In this document: positions 1 through 5,810 of the stretch, in pieces
How positions within the stretch are numbered: the stretch's first letter is position 1
How the letters are laid out: each line of letters begins with the position of its first letter
Assembly (NCBI GenBank): GCA_910577495.1
Contig: CAJTML010000106.1
Span: 1-7,344, forward strand
Origin: an uncultured Eggerthellaceae bacterium
GTDB lineage: Bacteria > Actinomycetota > Coriobacteriia > Coriobacteriales > Eggerthellaceae
Length of the DNA stretch: 7,344 bases
Reading direction: 5' to 3'
Translations under genes and position numbers: made by a program
The notes under the pieces: model-generated
What the model saw: only the letters and a program-made list of their open reading frames with translations
Database searches by the model: none
What the model was told of the DNA's origin: nothing

Positions 1-11
1 GCACGTTAGGG

Positions 12-950
12 TTACTTGCTGAGTGTGTGGAAGGCGAATTCTGCTTCGCCACTATCGAACTGCGCGTCAATCTCGTAGAGGTAACCCGGTTCAATCTCAA
101 GCGTGAACTGGTTGTTTTCCGTTTGCGTGAACGCTACGTTTGATGAGTCAGTGTCTGCGCCCTCAACAATTTTGCCCTGGCCGTTGAAGCTGACAGGCTC
201 ACGCTCAATCGTGATTGACGTGGGCGTATGCGAGAACGACAGCGTCGCAGACGTGGTGGTAGTAATGGCGGCATCAATAACGGTGTCGGCAATCACCTCG
301 GTGCCGTCTGCTGCGTCGGCATCCAGCGAGCCATCCTTTTCAAGCTGCTGGCCGTCGGCAGTGCGCCACTCATACTCATAAGCTTCAAGTGAAAGCGTGA
401 TTTGTCCCAGGTCATCGGTATATTCCACCGACGCATAGGGAAGCGAGGCTTCGTCACCATTTCCCGCCCACATGGCAATTACATCAGCGTAGGCGTCAGC
501 ATCGGCGGGATTGCCCTGCTCAACGACTTGCACGCGCGCAATGCCGGGGTATTGTCCCGGATAGCTTTCCAGCATGATGCCATTGCCGCTGACTTGCACG
601 ACGTTGCCTACGGCGAGGTTTGCCGCATCAATATGTTCGCCCTCAGTGTTGTAAATTTGTCCGAGCGGCAGGGTTGGCACATAGGGGGTCTGAGTTTGGA
701 GATCCACGAACAGTGCCTGGTCACCCTGCTTGGCAATCACGAGTGCATCGCTTACGTTGCTGTCGTCGGTCGGAGTTTCAACGGAGCGGTCCGCGCTCTG
801 GGCGGCCGGCTCTGCCTGCGGCTCGTTCGACGCGCAGCCTGCCAGGCCGCATGCGGCCACCGCCAAGCCCACAACGGCAATGATGCCAATCAGTAAAGCA
901 AACGTGCTGGTGCGAAACGCGTGGTTCGACGTTTTTATGGTGGTAGCCAT
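12..950 (-). CDS. Putative lipoprotein of unknown function with an OB-fold-like segment
   Basis: This encodes a 312-residue predicted lipoprotein, probably anchored to the outer face of the membrane. Residues 17-33 are a hydrophobic signal segment, followed by the lipobox LAGC with the likely lipidated Cys39; Cys34 (VAAC) is an alternative. A Ser/Glu/Asp-rich linker follows. Residues 112-142 (LAVGNVVQVSGNG, then ESYPGQYPGIARVQV) resemble the small OB-like domain of DUF3221/YobA-type lipoproteins, an assignment made from memory and tentative. The C-terminal 100 residues are Thr/Asp-rich and predicted beta, with no recognised catalytic motif. The frame is open upstream to 1034, but that would overlap the aminotransferase. 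I chose the ATG at 950 because it has a good ribosome site and leads directly into the signal peptide. It lies 67 bp after the aminotransferase stop, with no terminator visible between them, so co-transcription is likely. Function is unknown. Confidence 0.8.
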   Translation of the reverse strand: MATTIKTSNHAFRTSTFALLIGIIAVVGLAVAACGLAGCASNEPQAEPAAQSADRSVETPTDDSNVSDALVIAKQGDQALFVDLQTQTPYVPTLPLGQIYNTEGEHIDAANLAVGNVVQVSGNGIMLESYPGQYPGIARVQVVEQGNPADADAYADVIAMWAGNGDEASLPYASVEYTDDLGQITLSLEAYEYEWRTADGQQLEKDGSLDADAADGTEVIADTVIDAAITTTTSATLSFSHTPTSITIEREPVSFNGQGKIVEGADTDSSNVAFTQTENNQFTLEIEPGYLYEIDAQFDSGEAEFAFHTLSK

Positions 951-958
951 GGCTTCGT

Positions 959-963
959 CCCTT
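959..963 (-). promoter_or_regulatory. Ribosome binding site fixing the lipoprotein start
   Basis: On the minus strand AAGGG stands 8 nt before the ATG at 950. The longer reading starting at 1034 would run into the preceding coding sequence, so this site decides the start. Confidence 0.6.
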
Positions 964-1017
964 CTACCTGAGTGCGCGATGTCTGTTTGCGCAGGTGGTG
1001 AGGCTAACGTGCGGTTT

Positions 1018-2235
1018 TTAAAGCGCTTGGGCAATCACTTCGCCAAGTTTTTGAATACCGTCGCGAATGGTCTGTTCGTCAGCATTGGTGAAGTTCAGGC
1101 GCATCGTTGAGCGCGCGCCCGGTTCTGCGTAGAACGGATCGCCTGGCACAAATGCTACACCACGTTCAAGGGCTTTGGGGAACAGATCCATGGTACTGAT
1201 ACCCTCAGGTAACGTTGCCCACAAAAACATGCCACCTTCGGGCTTGGTGAACGAGACCTCGGCGGGGAAGAATTCCTCCATGGCGTCGGTCATGGCTTGT
1301 GCCTGCGAGCGATACAAATCGCGAATTTTCACGAGGTGCTCATCAAGGTCGTTGTGGGTGAGGTAATCGTAGATTACGAATTGCGAAAACACGTTGGTGT
1401 GCAGGTCAGAGGCCTCTTTTGCAATGGACAAGTTGCGAAGTAGGTCATGATCTTTCGTCAGGATGTAGCCCATGCGCATGCCGGGTGTGACCGTTTTGGA
1501 GAACGAGCCCATGATCACGCCGTGCGGATGGTTGGTGCCGCCGATGTAGGGAAGGGATTCGCCCTCAAAGCGCAGCTCACCGTAGGGGTCGTCTTCAACG
1601 ACGACGATGTTTTGGTCCGCCAGTACTTCGCGCACTGCTTCGCGGCCTTCTTTAGTGTAGGTCAGGCCGGTCGGGTTTTGGAAGTTCGGGATGAGATAGA
1701 TCATCTTCGCGCCTTCAGCAACTGCCGCTTTGAGTTCGTCAATGTTGAGGCCTTCGTCGGTGAGCTCAACTTCGCGAAATACTGGCTGATTGAGGGCGAA
1801 GGCTTGAATGGCTGCCAGGTAGGTGGGTTTTTCGACAATCACGCCGTCACCTTTGTTGAGCAGCACTTTGCCCAGCAAGTCCAAAATCTGCTGCGAACCG
1901 GTGGTGATCAGGACATCCTCGGCCACATAGTCGGTGCCGAAGCGCTTGTTGTAGCGGTTGGCAACCCATTCGCGCAGCTCGTCGATGCCGGCGGTTGACG
2001 AATACTGAAACGCTGTTGCGCCCTTTTCAGCCACCACGCGCTGCATGGACTCCAGGAGCTTTTCCTGCGGAAACGAGATGGGGTTGGGAAGACCGCCCGC
2101 AAATGAGGTCACGTTTGGATCTGAGGCTGCCTTCAGAATTGCGCGAACAAATGACGGCGGGGTTGATTTGATGCCATCGGAAAGAAGTTCGTCAACTGCA
2201 AATGTGTCGGAAAGCGTGGTATCCATCGTGTTCAT
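1018..2235 (-). CDS. PLP-dependent aminotransferase, fold type I (LysN/2-aminoadipate aminotransferase-like)
   Basis: This is a 405-residue cytoplasmic class I/II aminotransferase that should transfer an amino group between an amino acid and a 2-oxo acid using pyridoxal phosphate. Visible landmarks are FAGGLPNP (about 46-53), the phosphate-binding TTGSQQ (111-116), NPTG (187-190), the cofactor-contacting EDDPYGELRF (214-223), and the Schiff-base lysine Lys247 in GSFSKTVTPGMRMGY. Arg379 in MRLNFT is the likely substrate-carboxylate arginine. Length and motif set match the LysN/MocR-type catalytic domain without a fused GntR regulator. The substrate (2-aminoadipate, aromatic or branched amino acid) cannot be told from sequence. 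A frame-compatible ATG lies at 2268, but the ATG at 2235 has a near-perfect Shine-Dalgarno. The lipoprotein gene follows on the same strand. The upstream side faces the ferredoxin gene divergently. Confidence 0.93.
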   Translation of the reverse strand: MNTMDTTLSDTFAVDELLSDGIKSTPPSFVRAILKAASDPNVTSFAGGLPNPISFPQEKLLESMQRVVAEKGATAFQYSSTAGIDELREWVANRYNKRFGTDYVAEDVLITTGSQQILDLLGKVLLNKGDGVIVEKPTYLAAIQAFALNQPVFREVELTDEGLNIDELKAAVAEGAKMIYLIPNFQNPTGLTYTKEGREAVREVLADQNIVVVEDDPYGELRFEGESLPYIGGTNHPHGVIMGSFSKTVTPGMRMGYILTKDHDLLRNLSIAKEASDLHTNVFSQFVIYDYLTHNDLDEHLVKIRDLYRSQAQAMTDAMEEFFPAEVSFTKPEGGMFLWATLPEGISTMDLFPKALERGVAFVPGDPFYAEPGARSTMRLNFTNADEQTIRDGIQKLGEVIAQAL

Positions 2236-2239
2236 AATG

Positions 2240-2245
2240 ACCTCC
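2240..2245 (-). promoter_or_regulatory. Ribosome binding site of the aminotransferase
   Basis: GGAGGT on the minus strand lies 4 nt before the ATG at 2235. This strong site supports that start over the in-frame ATG at 2268, which would add 11 residues. Confidence 0.75.
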
Positions 2246-2501
2246 AATATAGGTGTTGCATCATTCATTGTTTCACTTGGGGCGCATTGCGTGCGCTACA
2301 TTTTGGTACGCGGCGTGAGGGCTGGCCTCACAGGTGGGTTGGCCGGTGGCTTCGGCGTGGGGCGCGGTGTGCGGGCAGCGGGTGCAAGCGGGCGCGCGGC
2401 AGTGCGCGGTAATGGGGCGGCAAACGCTTGGTGACGAATTCGCGGCAAGATCACGTGCGGATGTCAGTTCAGCCGAGCGAAGTTAACTAAGCGCGGGCTG
2501 G

Positions 2502-2532
2502 TTGGTGCACGTTTTTGGACTGGGTGGATAAT
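2502..2532 (+). promoter_or_regulatory. Weak candidate promoter for the ferredoxin gene
   Basis: GATAAT at 2527-2532 fits a -10 box (5 of 6 to TATAAT). TTGGTG at 2502-2507 could be a -35, but the 19-bp spacer is long and the -35 match is poor. A start near 2539 would leave a leader of about 35 nt before the ATG. Confidence 0.3.
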
Positions 2533-2560
2533 GCGAATTGTCGTTGTTAATACGCGAAAC

Positions 2561-2567
2561 AAAGGAG
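2561..2567 (+). promoter_or_regulatory. Ribosome binding site fixing the ferredoxin start
   Basis: AAAGGAG lies 6 nt before the ATG at 2574. The frame is open further upstream to 2538, but those 12 extra residues are not ferredoxin-like and lack a comparable site. Confidence 0.7.
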
Positions 2568-2573
2568 ACTCTC

Positions 2574-2762
2574 ATGGAAGAACCCATCATTAACCTGGAA
2601 GAATGCACTGGCTGCACGAATTGTGTTGTCGATTGCCCGACTGACGTTTTTGAGATGGAAGACGACGAAAAGGCGCATGTCGTTGACCCGGAGAGCTGCA
2701 TCGATTGCCACGTGTGCGAGGAAGTCTGCCCGACGCATGCGGTCCATCTGGTAGCAGCGTAA
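2574..2762 (+). CDS. 2[4Fe-4S] bacterial-type ferredoxin
   Basis: This is a 62-residue small, acidic, soluble electron carrier. It has two complete CxxCxxCxxxCP motifs: Cys11, 14, 17, 21 before Pro22, and Cys42, 45, 48, 52 before Pro53. That is the pattern of the clostridial-type ferredoxin that holds two [4Fe-4S] clusters. In this arrangement the first three cysteines of each motif bind one cluster and the fourth binds the other. The loop between the motifs (EMEDDEKAHVVDPES) is acidic and of normal length. It would pass low-potential electrons between cytoplasmic oxidoreductases; no dedicated partner is encoded next to it. It converges on the nitroreductase gene. Only 4 nt separate its TAA from the 28-bp inverted repeat that probably terminates both transcripts. 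Confidence 0.95.
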   Translation: MEEPIINLEECTGCTNCVVDCPTDVFEMEDDEKAHVVDPESCIDCHVCEEVCPTHAVHLVAA

Positions 2763-2766
2763 GCGT

Positions 2767-2794
2767 GTGACAAAGGGTCACTTCAAATGTCACA
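2767..2794 (+). repeat. 28-bp repeat, copy A
   Basis: This 28-base unit begins GTGACAAAGG and ends TGTCACA. Internally it has three related pentamers (GTGAC, GTCAC, GTCAC), so GTGACA and TGTCAC at the ends form one stem and the first two pentamers could form another. It starts 4 nt after the ferredoxin stop. An identical unit occurs inverted at 2818 and again at 3700 and 3946. Confidence 0.95.
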
Positions 2795-2817
2795 TGTGGT
2801 TGAGCGGAATGCTGGTG

Positions 2818-2845
2818 TGTGACATTTGAAGTGACCCTTTGTCAC
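2818..2845 (-). repeat. 28-bp repeat, copy B (inverted)
   Basis: This is the exact reverse complement of copy A, 23 bp away. Its outer end is 1 bp from the stop codon (TAG, 2847-2849) of the nitroreductase gene. With copy C it brackets the nitroreductase gene. Confidence 0.95.
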
Positions 2846-2846
2846 G

Positions 2847-3680
2847 CTAGAGCAGATCAGCCAAAAGTGCTGCCGCCTCGTCCAGCATGGCATAAAACGA
2901 CGCTTCGTTTGTCATGCAGTCGTTTTGGCGTTCGTCAATCAGGTGCGTCAGGTGGCGAAGTTTCGCCGCGCGATCAGGATCTTCTTGTGCAAGCGCAGCA
3001 GCTTGCATGCTGGCAATGCGCTTAGCTGACTCAATGAGACGAAGCGGCCCGTAGATACTCGGCTCGCCCGCAAGGCCTGCCGCAGAAGTGATCATATACG
3101 CAAGCAGTTCCAGCTCTGGAGTTGCTTGCGTGTTGTTTTGTTCGCCAGCATTCGCCATGTCATACCCATTAAAAACGCAGACCTCAGAAAGCGGTTTGCG
3201 CTTGGGCGCGCGTGGCGATTTCGCCTGGTCAGGATACCCAACCGAGATGAGCAGCTCCACGGCAAAATCGTCGGGAGCGTCTATGAGCGCCCGCACTGCC
3301 GCTTCGTTGTAAGACTTGATGGCGCAGGTGCCAAGCCCGGCATTAGCTGCGGCCAGCATGAGGTTTTCGCACGCATACGCGCAGTCAAGCGTGGCGAACT
3401 CATTGGCGGCGTCTTCGCCCCCCTTGGCGCGGGCGTAGGCGCGGTCGGTAAGCGCCACAATGATGACGGGCGGTTTGCCTGAAAGACCAGGGGAAACCAT
3501 GTCAAGCTTGCGAACGAGCGCTTCGTCATCCACGACGCAAAAGCGCCATGCTTGCACGTTGGAAGCGCTGGGAGCTTGAGTGGCGGCTTCAACGAGTGAA
3601 GACAGCACGTCCCGATCAACCGGGGTCGGGGTAAAGGCGCGACACGAACGTCGCTGCAATATGACATCAGTAAATTCCAT
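2847..3680 (-). CDS. Nitroreductase-family flavoprotein with extra C-terminal helical domain
   Basis: This is a 277-residue predicted FMN-dependent NAD(P)H oxidoreductase of the nitroreductase fold; its natural substrate is unknown. Residues 1-170 hold the family signatures: RRSCRAF (10-16, FMN phosphate contact), APSASNVQAWRF (36-47), LDCAYACENLMLAAANAGLGTC (98-119, with no break), ISVGYP (145-150) and KRKPLSEV (160-167). Residues 188-277 are an extra predicted-helical segment (ELLAYMITSAAGLAGEPS, then YGPLRLIESAKRI) not found in the usual 170-220-residue enzymes. It recalls the small DUF6092-type family, from memory and unverified. The ATG at 3680 is the canonical family start, yet no Shine-Dalgarno precedes it, and the 28-bp repeat begins within 20 bp upstream. 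No promoter is obvious; the upstream luxR-type gene is on the same strand but ends in a terminator-like hairpin. Confidence 0.9.
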   Translation of the reverse strand: MEFTDVILQRRSCRAFTPTPVDRDVLSSLVEAATQAPSASNVQAWRFCVVDDEALVRKLDMVSPGLSGKPPVIIVALTDRAYARAKGGEDAANEFATLDCAYACENLMLAAANAGLGTCAIKSYNEAAVRALIDAPDDFAVELLISVGYPDQAKSPRAPKRKPLSEVCVFNGYDMANAGEQNNTQATPELELLAYMITSAAGLAGEPSIYGPLRLIESAKRIASMQAAALAQEDPDRAAKLRHLTHLIDERQNDCMTNEASFYAMLDEAAALLADLL

Positions 3681-3699
3681 GCCGCAAAGCTTACCACAT

Positions 3700-3727
3700 G
3701 TGACAAAGGGTCACTTCAAATGTCACA
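3700..3727 (+). repeat. 28-bp repeat, copy C
   Basis: This is identical to copy A and in the same orientation. It lies about 20 bp upstream of the nitroreductase start codon (that gene reads leftward). Flanking bases extend its own internal dyad to 9 bp (CATGTGACA/TGTCACATG). Confidence 0.95.
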
Positions 3728-3728
3728 T

Positions 3729-3944
3729 GCGCGGCGGCACGGGCGGCGAGAGCGGCTCCTGTGGCTTTGGCGGCTCCGAGAGCTTTGGTGGCACGGGCGG
3801 CGAGAGCGGCTCCTGTGGCTTTGGCGGCTCTGGCGGCTCCTGTGGCTTTGGTGGCTCCGGCGGCACGGGCGACTCCGGCGGCGCGGGCGACTCCAGCGGC
3901 TCCTGGTCGCTTTTGCGCAGCGTTGCGCGCCCCCACATCGGAAA
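3729..3944. repeat. GC-rich tandem repeat block inside the second inverted pair
   Basis: A 41-bp sequence at 3736-3776 is repeated exactly at 3790-3830 (period 54 bp). A 25-bp part of it recurs at 3833-3857 with one change (offset 27), followed by 18-bp-spaced GGGCGACTCC units to about 3900. All periods are multiples of 9 bp, so several frames stay open. The plus frame from 3727 to 3957 would give a Gly/Ser/Cys-rich 76-residue peptide. The minus frame from 3938 to 3723 would give a Pro/Glu-rich 71-residue one (EPPKPQEPLSPPVPP units). Neither has a ribosome site, and each starts or stops in or beside the flanking repeats, so I do not call a gene. Confidence 0.85.
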
Positions 3945-3978
3945 ATGTGACATTTGAAGTGACCCTTTGTCACATTTT
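3942..3978. terminator. Terminator-like hairpin at the end of the luxR-type gene
   Basis: AAAATGTGACA (3942-3952) and TGTCACATTTT (3968-3978) are perfect 11-bp inverted arms around a 15-base loop. On either strand a run of T closes the stem, as in an intrinsic terminator, although the stem itself is AT-rich. The stop codon of the regulator gene lies inside the stem. Repeat copy D provides the core and the flanking A/T runs lengthen it. Confidence 0.55.
3946..3973 (-). repeat. 28-bp repeat, copy D (inverted)
   Basis: This is the reverse complement of copy C. It overlaps the end of the luxR-type gene: the TGA stop (3972-3970 on the minus strand) lies within the repeat. Confidence 0.95.
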
Positions 3979-5649
3979 TGATACGAGGTCGATGAGCTCT
4001 TGTTTGGAGTGGACGCCGACCTTGGTGTAGAGGCGTTTGGCGTGCGTCTTGACGGTGTTTTCTGAGATGTCGAAGCGCTGCGCCACATCCGACACCGACG
4101 CCCCTTGCGCCAGCAGCGTCAAAATCTCGGCCTCGCGCTCGGTGAGGTTGTGCTGGTGGGCCACGCGAGAGCACGCCGCCGCCAACTGCTGCGCGCTCGT
4201 GCGCGACATGACCGAGCCACGCGCGGCAAACAAGTCCGCAAGTTCGGAGCGCGTGTGCACGTCAAAGCGCCGATAGATCTTTTGCACGTGATACTTCACT
4301 GCGCTTTGCGACATATAGAGCTCTTCAGCAACGCGCTTGAGCGTGTGTCCTTCCAAAAGCAGCGGCAGCACGGCTTGCTCCTGATCGGTCAGCCCTCCGA
4401 GCATCTCATCCAGGGAACCAGCGTCAAGCGAACCAGAAGCGGCGCCGAATTTTTCGCCTTGTTGCTGGTTAGCGGCTTGCAGGTGCGCAAGCTTGCCCGT
4501 ATGCGTGGCAGCAATCCCGCTTCGTCCAATCAGCCACGACGCCCCGAGCGCCACCAGATACAGGCATCCCATGCCCGTCAGCGCCACGCCCGTATCCGCC
4601 TGCGCAATGTAGGGCGACACCAGTGTGCCAATCACCAGGCCGGCAAGCAGGCACGCGTGCGTGGCGCAGTCGCTACCGGAAAGCAGCGGCAGCGCGGGCA
4701 CACGCGCGGTTTTGGCAAGCTCGTCAATCGTGCAGTACAGCACGATGCCGGTCAGCATGTAGCCGGTGGTGGCGAAGGTGCCAGCCAGCGAAGGCGGGAT
4801 CGTGTCCACCAGTCCCGGCAGCACCAAAAAGCCGATCGCCGAGAGCGGCAGGGCAATGCGATACCCCGACTCAAGCTTGAGCGGCTGGCGAAGCAGCAGC
4901 GCAGGAAGCGCCATGACCACGAGCACCGCCGAAGAGATGAGCAGCGTTGCCAGTTGCAGGTTCACGGCACTCAGCGTGGGCGACCCTTCGCGCGAAAGCG
5001 AGGTCACAAAGCCGCTCACAAAGGCGAAGACGCCCACCGCAACAATATCGCGCCAGAGCAGCGGGGCAACATCGCTTGCGTGATGAGCCAGCGCGTTGGG
5101 CTCGCGTGGGGTACGCGGCAGGGTGATGGTGCTTGCATTCGCCAATATTAATGCGCACACGGTGGTGGGCAAAAGGAGCGCCTCGGGCAGAAAGAGCGTG
5201 AGGGCGCACAGTGCCGTTGCCAGGGCGTGGCAGCCGATGAGGTAGAGGTAGCTGCCGCGGTAGGTGTAGGTCGTAAGCGTTGCCAGCCAGGTCAGACTCA
5301 TGACGCCTTGCGCGCTGCCAAACAACCCGATGCCGCACAGAAAGAGTGCGCCGGGGGTTGCGCGCGTGAAGCTGAGCGCAATCAGCCCGATGCCAACCAG
5401 CGAGCACGCGGTGGCCGCCAGCGCGCAGGGCACGCGCGGAATAAAGGTGCGTTTGGCGAAGACGGTGGCCGCGGTGATGGTGGCATAGGTGGCAATACGC
5501 GCCAGGATAAGGCCGCTGAAGTATTCGCCCAGTAATGCATGTTCAAACCCAGGAACCTCGGCAAACGCGGTGGCCGCATGGAAGCTCAAGATGTCGACGA
5601 GCAAGAAGAGCGAAAAGCCAACAACTTGGATTACTGGCTGCGCTTTCAT
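3970..5649 (-). CDS. Membrane-bound LuxR-family regulator with two tandem HTH domains
   Basis: This is a 559-residue transcription regulator. Residues 7-375 contain about 12 hydrophobic segments (for example 7-26, 43-64, 73-95, 101-121, 130-152, 201-218, 229-253, 264-284, 328-346, 355-375), an MFS-like sensor common in Eggerthellaceae LuxR proteins. A linker (380-415) leads to two LuxR-type HTH domains. HTH1 (420-473) has LTDQEQ and the recognition helix SQSAVKYHVQKIYRRF. HTH2 (502-555) has LTEREAEIL and SENTVKTHAKRLYTKV. They align without gaps at 20 of 54 identical positions; the family normally has one. The start ATG has GGAGG 6 nt upstream. The gene is divergent from a Tat-exported flavin reductase, so it probably senses a ligand in the membrane and controls that gene. 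Its stop codon falls in repeat copy D, but HTH2 is complete. No receiver or kinase domain is present. Confidence 0.93.
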   Translation of the reverse strand: MKAQPVIQVVGFSLFLLVDILSFHAATAFAEVPGFEHALLGEYFSGLILARIATYATITAATVFAKRTFIPRVPCALAATACSLVGIGLIALSFTRATPGALFLCGIGLFGSAQGVMSLTWLATLTTYTYRGSYLYLIGCHALATALCALTLFLPEALLLPTTVCALILANASTITLPRTPREPNALAHHASDVAPLLWRDIVAVGVFAFVSGFVTSLSREGSPTLSAVNLQLATLLISSAVLVVMALPALLLRQPLKLESGYRIALPLSAIGFLVLPGLVDTIPPSLAGTFATTGYMLTGIVLYCTIDELAKTARVPALPLLSGSDCATHACLLAGLVIGTLVSPYIAQADTGVALTGMGCLYLVALGASWLIGRSGIAATHTGKLAHLQAANQQQGEKFGAASGSLDAGSLDEMLGGLTDQEQAVLPLLLEGHTLKRVAEELYMSQSAVKYHVQKIYRRFDVHTRSELADLFAARGSVMSRTSAQQLAAACSRVAHQHNLTEREAEILTLLAQGASVSDVAQRFDISENTVKTHAKRLYTKVGVHSKQELIDLVSKM

Positions 5650-5729
5650 GGCATCCCTCCCTTGCGCGACGCACCAAGATGTGTGGTTAATGATAGCGAA
5701 GGTGTCACAGGCGCGTGGCGAAAACGCGG

Positions 5730-5747
5730 GTCAAATGCGCGTTTGAC
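5730..5747. promoter_or_regulatory. 18-bp near-perfect palindrome, candidate operator
   Basis: GTCAAATGCGCGTTTGAC is symmetric at 16 of 18 positions: the GTCAAA and TTTGAC arms match and so does the central GCGC. It lies about 80 bp upstream of the regulator start and 135 bp upstream of the reductase start, a fitting place for the site of a dimeric HTH regulator. Binding by the adjacent LuxR-type protein is inferred. Confidence 0.5.
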
Positions 5748-5776
5748 GTGCAATTTAGCCGTTTTGGGTGACGGCA

Positions 5777-5810
5777 TTTGGCCGCGGCTAACTTTGCGTT
5801 TTGGCCGCGG
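5777..5810. repeat. Direct repeat TTTGGCCGCGG, possible regulator sites
   Basis: TTTGGCCGCGG occurs at 5777-5787 and 5800-5810, 23 bp apart, about two helical turns, so both sites face roughly the same side of the DNA. Each includes the palindrome CCGCGG. TTAGCCG (5755-5761) is inverted relative to CGGCTAA (5785-5791), and GCGGCTAA recurs at 5835-5842. Confidence 0.4.

Larger units (their letters stand above)
2236..2573. promoter_or_regulatory. Divergent gene-free region between aminotransferase and ferredoxin
   Basis: These 338 bases hold no convincing gene; an open frame on the plus strand is a continuation of a shadow of the aminotransferase and has no ribosome site. The middle (about 2310-2430) is very GC-rich and G-skewed on the plus strand. 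Two small dyads are visible: GCGCA/TGCGC at 2282-2296, and GTGAGG (2315-2320) with CCTCAC (2326-2331) around a 5-base loop. Promoters for both flanking genes are expected here, but I see only one weak candidate, for the ferredoxin. Confidence 0.5.
2767..2845. terminator. Large inverted repeat, probable bidirectional terminator
   Basis: Copies A and B form a perfect 28-bp stem, extendable in RNA by three G-U pairs, with a short loop around 2798-2814. It sits exactly between the convergent stop codons of the ferredoxin and nitroreductase genes. It lacks a clear T tract, so termination is inferred from position and stem strength. It also has the form of a REPIN (an inverted pair of short repeats). 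Confidence 0.65.
3698..3975. repeat. Second inverted-repeat pair (REPIN-like) with long spacer
   Basis: The arms at 3698-3728 and 3945-3975 are perfect 31-bp inverted repeats built on copies C and D. Unlike the first pair, whose spacer is 23 bp, the spacer here is 216 bp and is made largely of GC-rich tandem repeats. The pair fills the gap between the nitroreductase start and the luxR-type stop codon. It could be a miniature mobile unit or REP doublet. No transposase is present in the window. Confidence 0.8.

Noticed and set aside
402..896. Plus-strand open frame opposite the lipoprotein gene.
   Set aside because: The opposite strand has a signal peptide, lipobox and ribosome site; this frame has none.
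1..1012. 9-bp inverted repeat GCACGTTAG (1-9) and CTAACGTGC (1004-1012) flanking the lipoprotein gene.
   Set aside because: Nine-base inverted matches are expected by chance many times in 7 kb, and the window edge hides whether the left arm is longer.
1447..1998. Plus-strand 183-residue open frame opposite the aminotransferase.
   Set aside because: The aminotransferase motifs on the other strand are unambiguous; this frame is a shadow.
3685..3715. Promoter for the nitroreductase using TTGAAG inside repeat copy C as a -35 box.
   Set aside because: At 17 bp spacing the -10 position reads TGGTAA, too poor a match to claim.
2767..3975. The four 28-bp repeats as a CRISPR array.
   Set aside because: Copies alternate in orientation and spacing is irregular (23, 854 and 218 bp), with no cas genes; this is inverted-repeat architecture.
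4105..5151. Long plus-strand open frame opposite the luxR-type gene.
   Set aside because: Arg/Gln/His-rich translation with no ribosome site or domain; it is a shadow of the GC-rich regulator gene.
5700..5712. CRP-like or repeat-related site at GTGTCACAG.
   Set aside because: Only six bases are shared with the 28-bp repeat and no second half-site is present.
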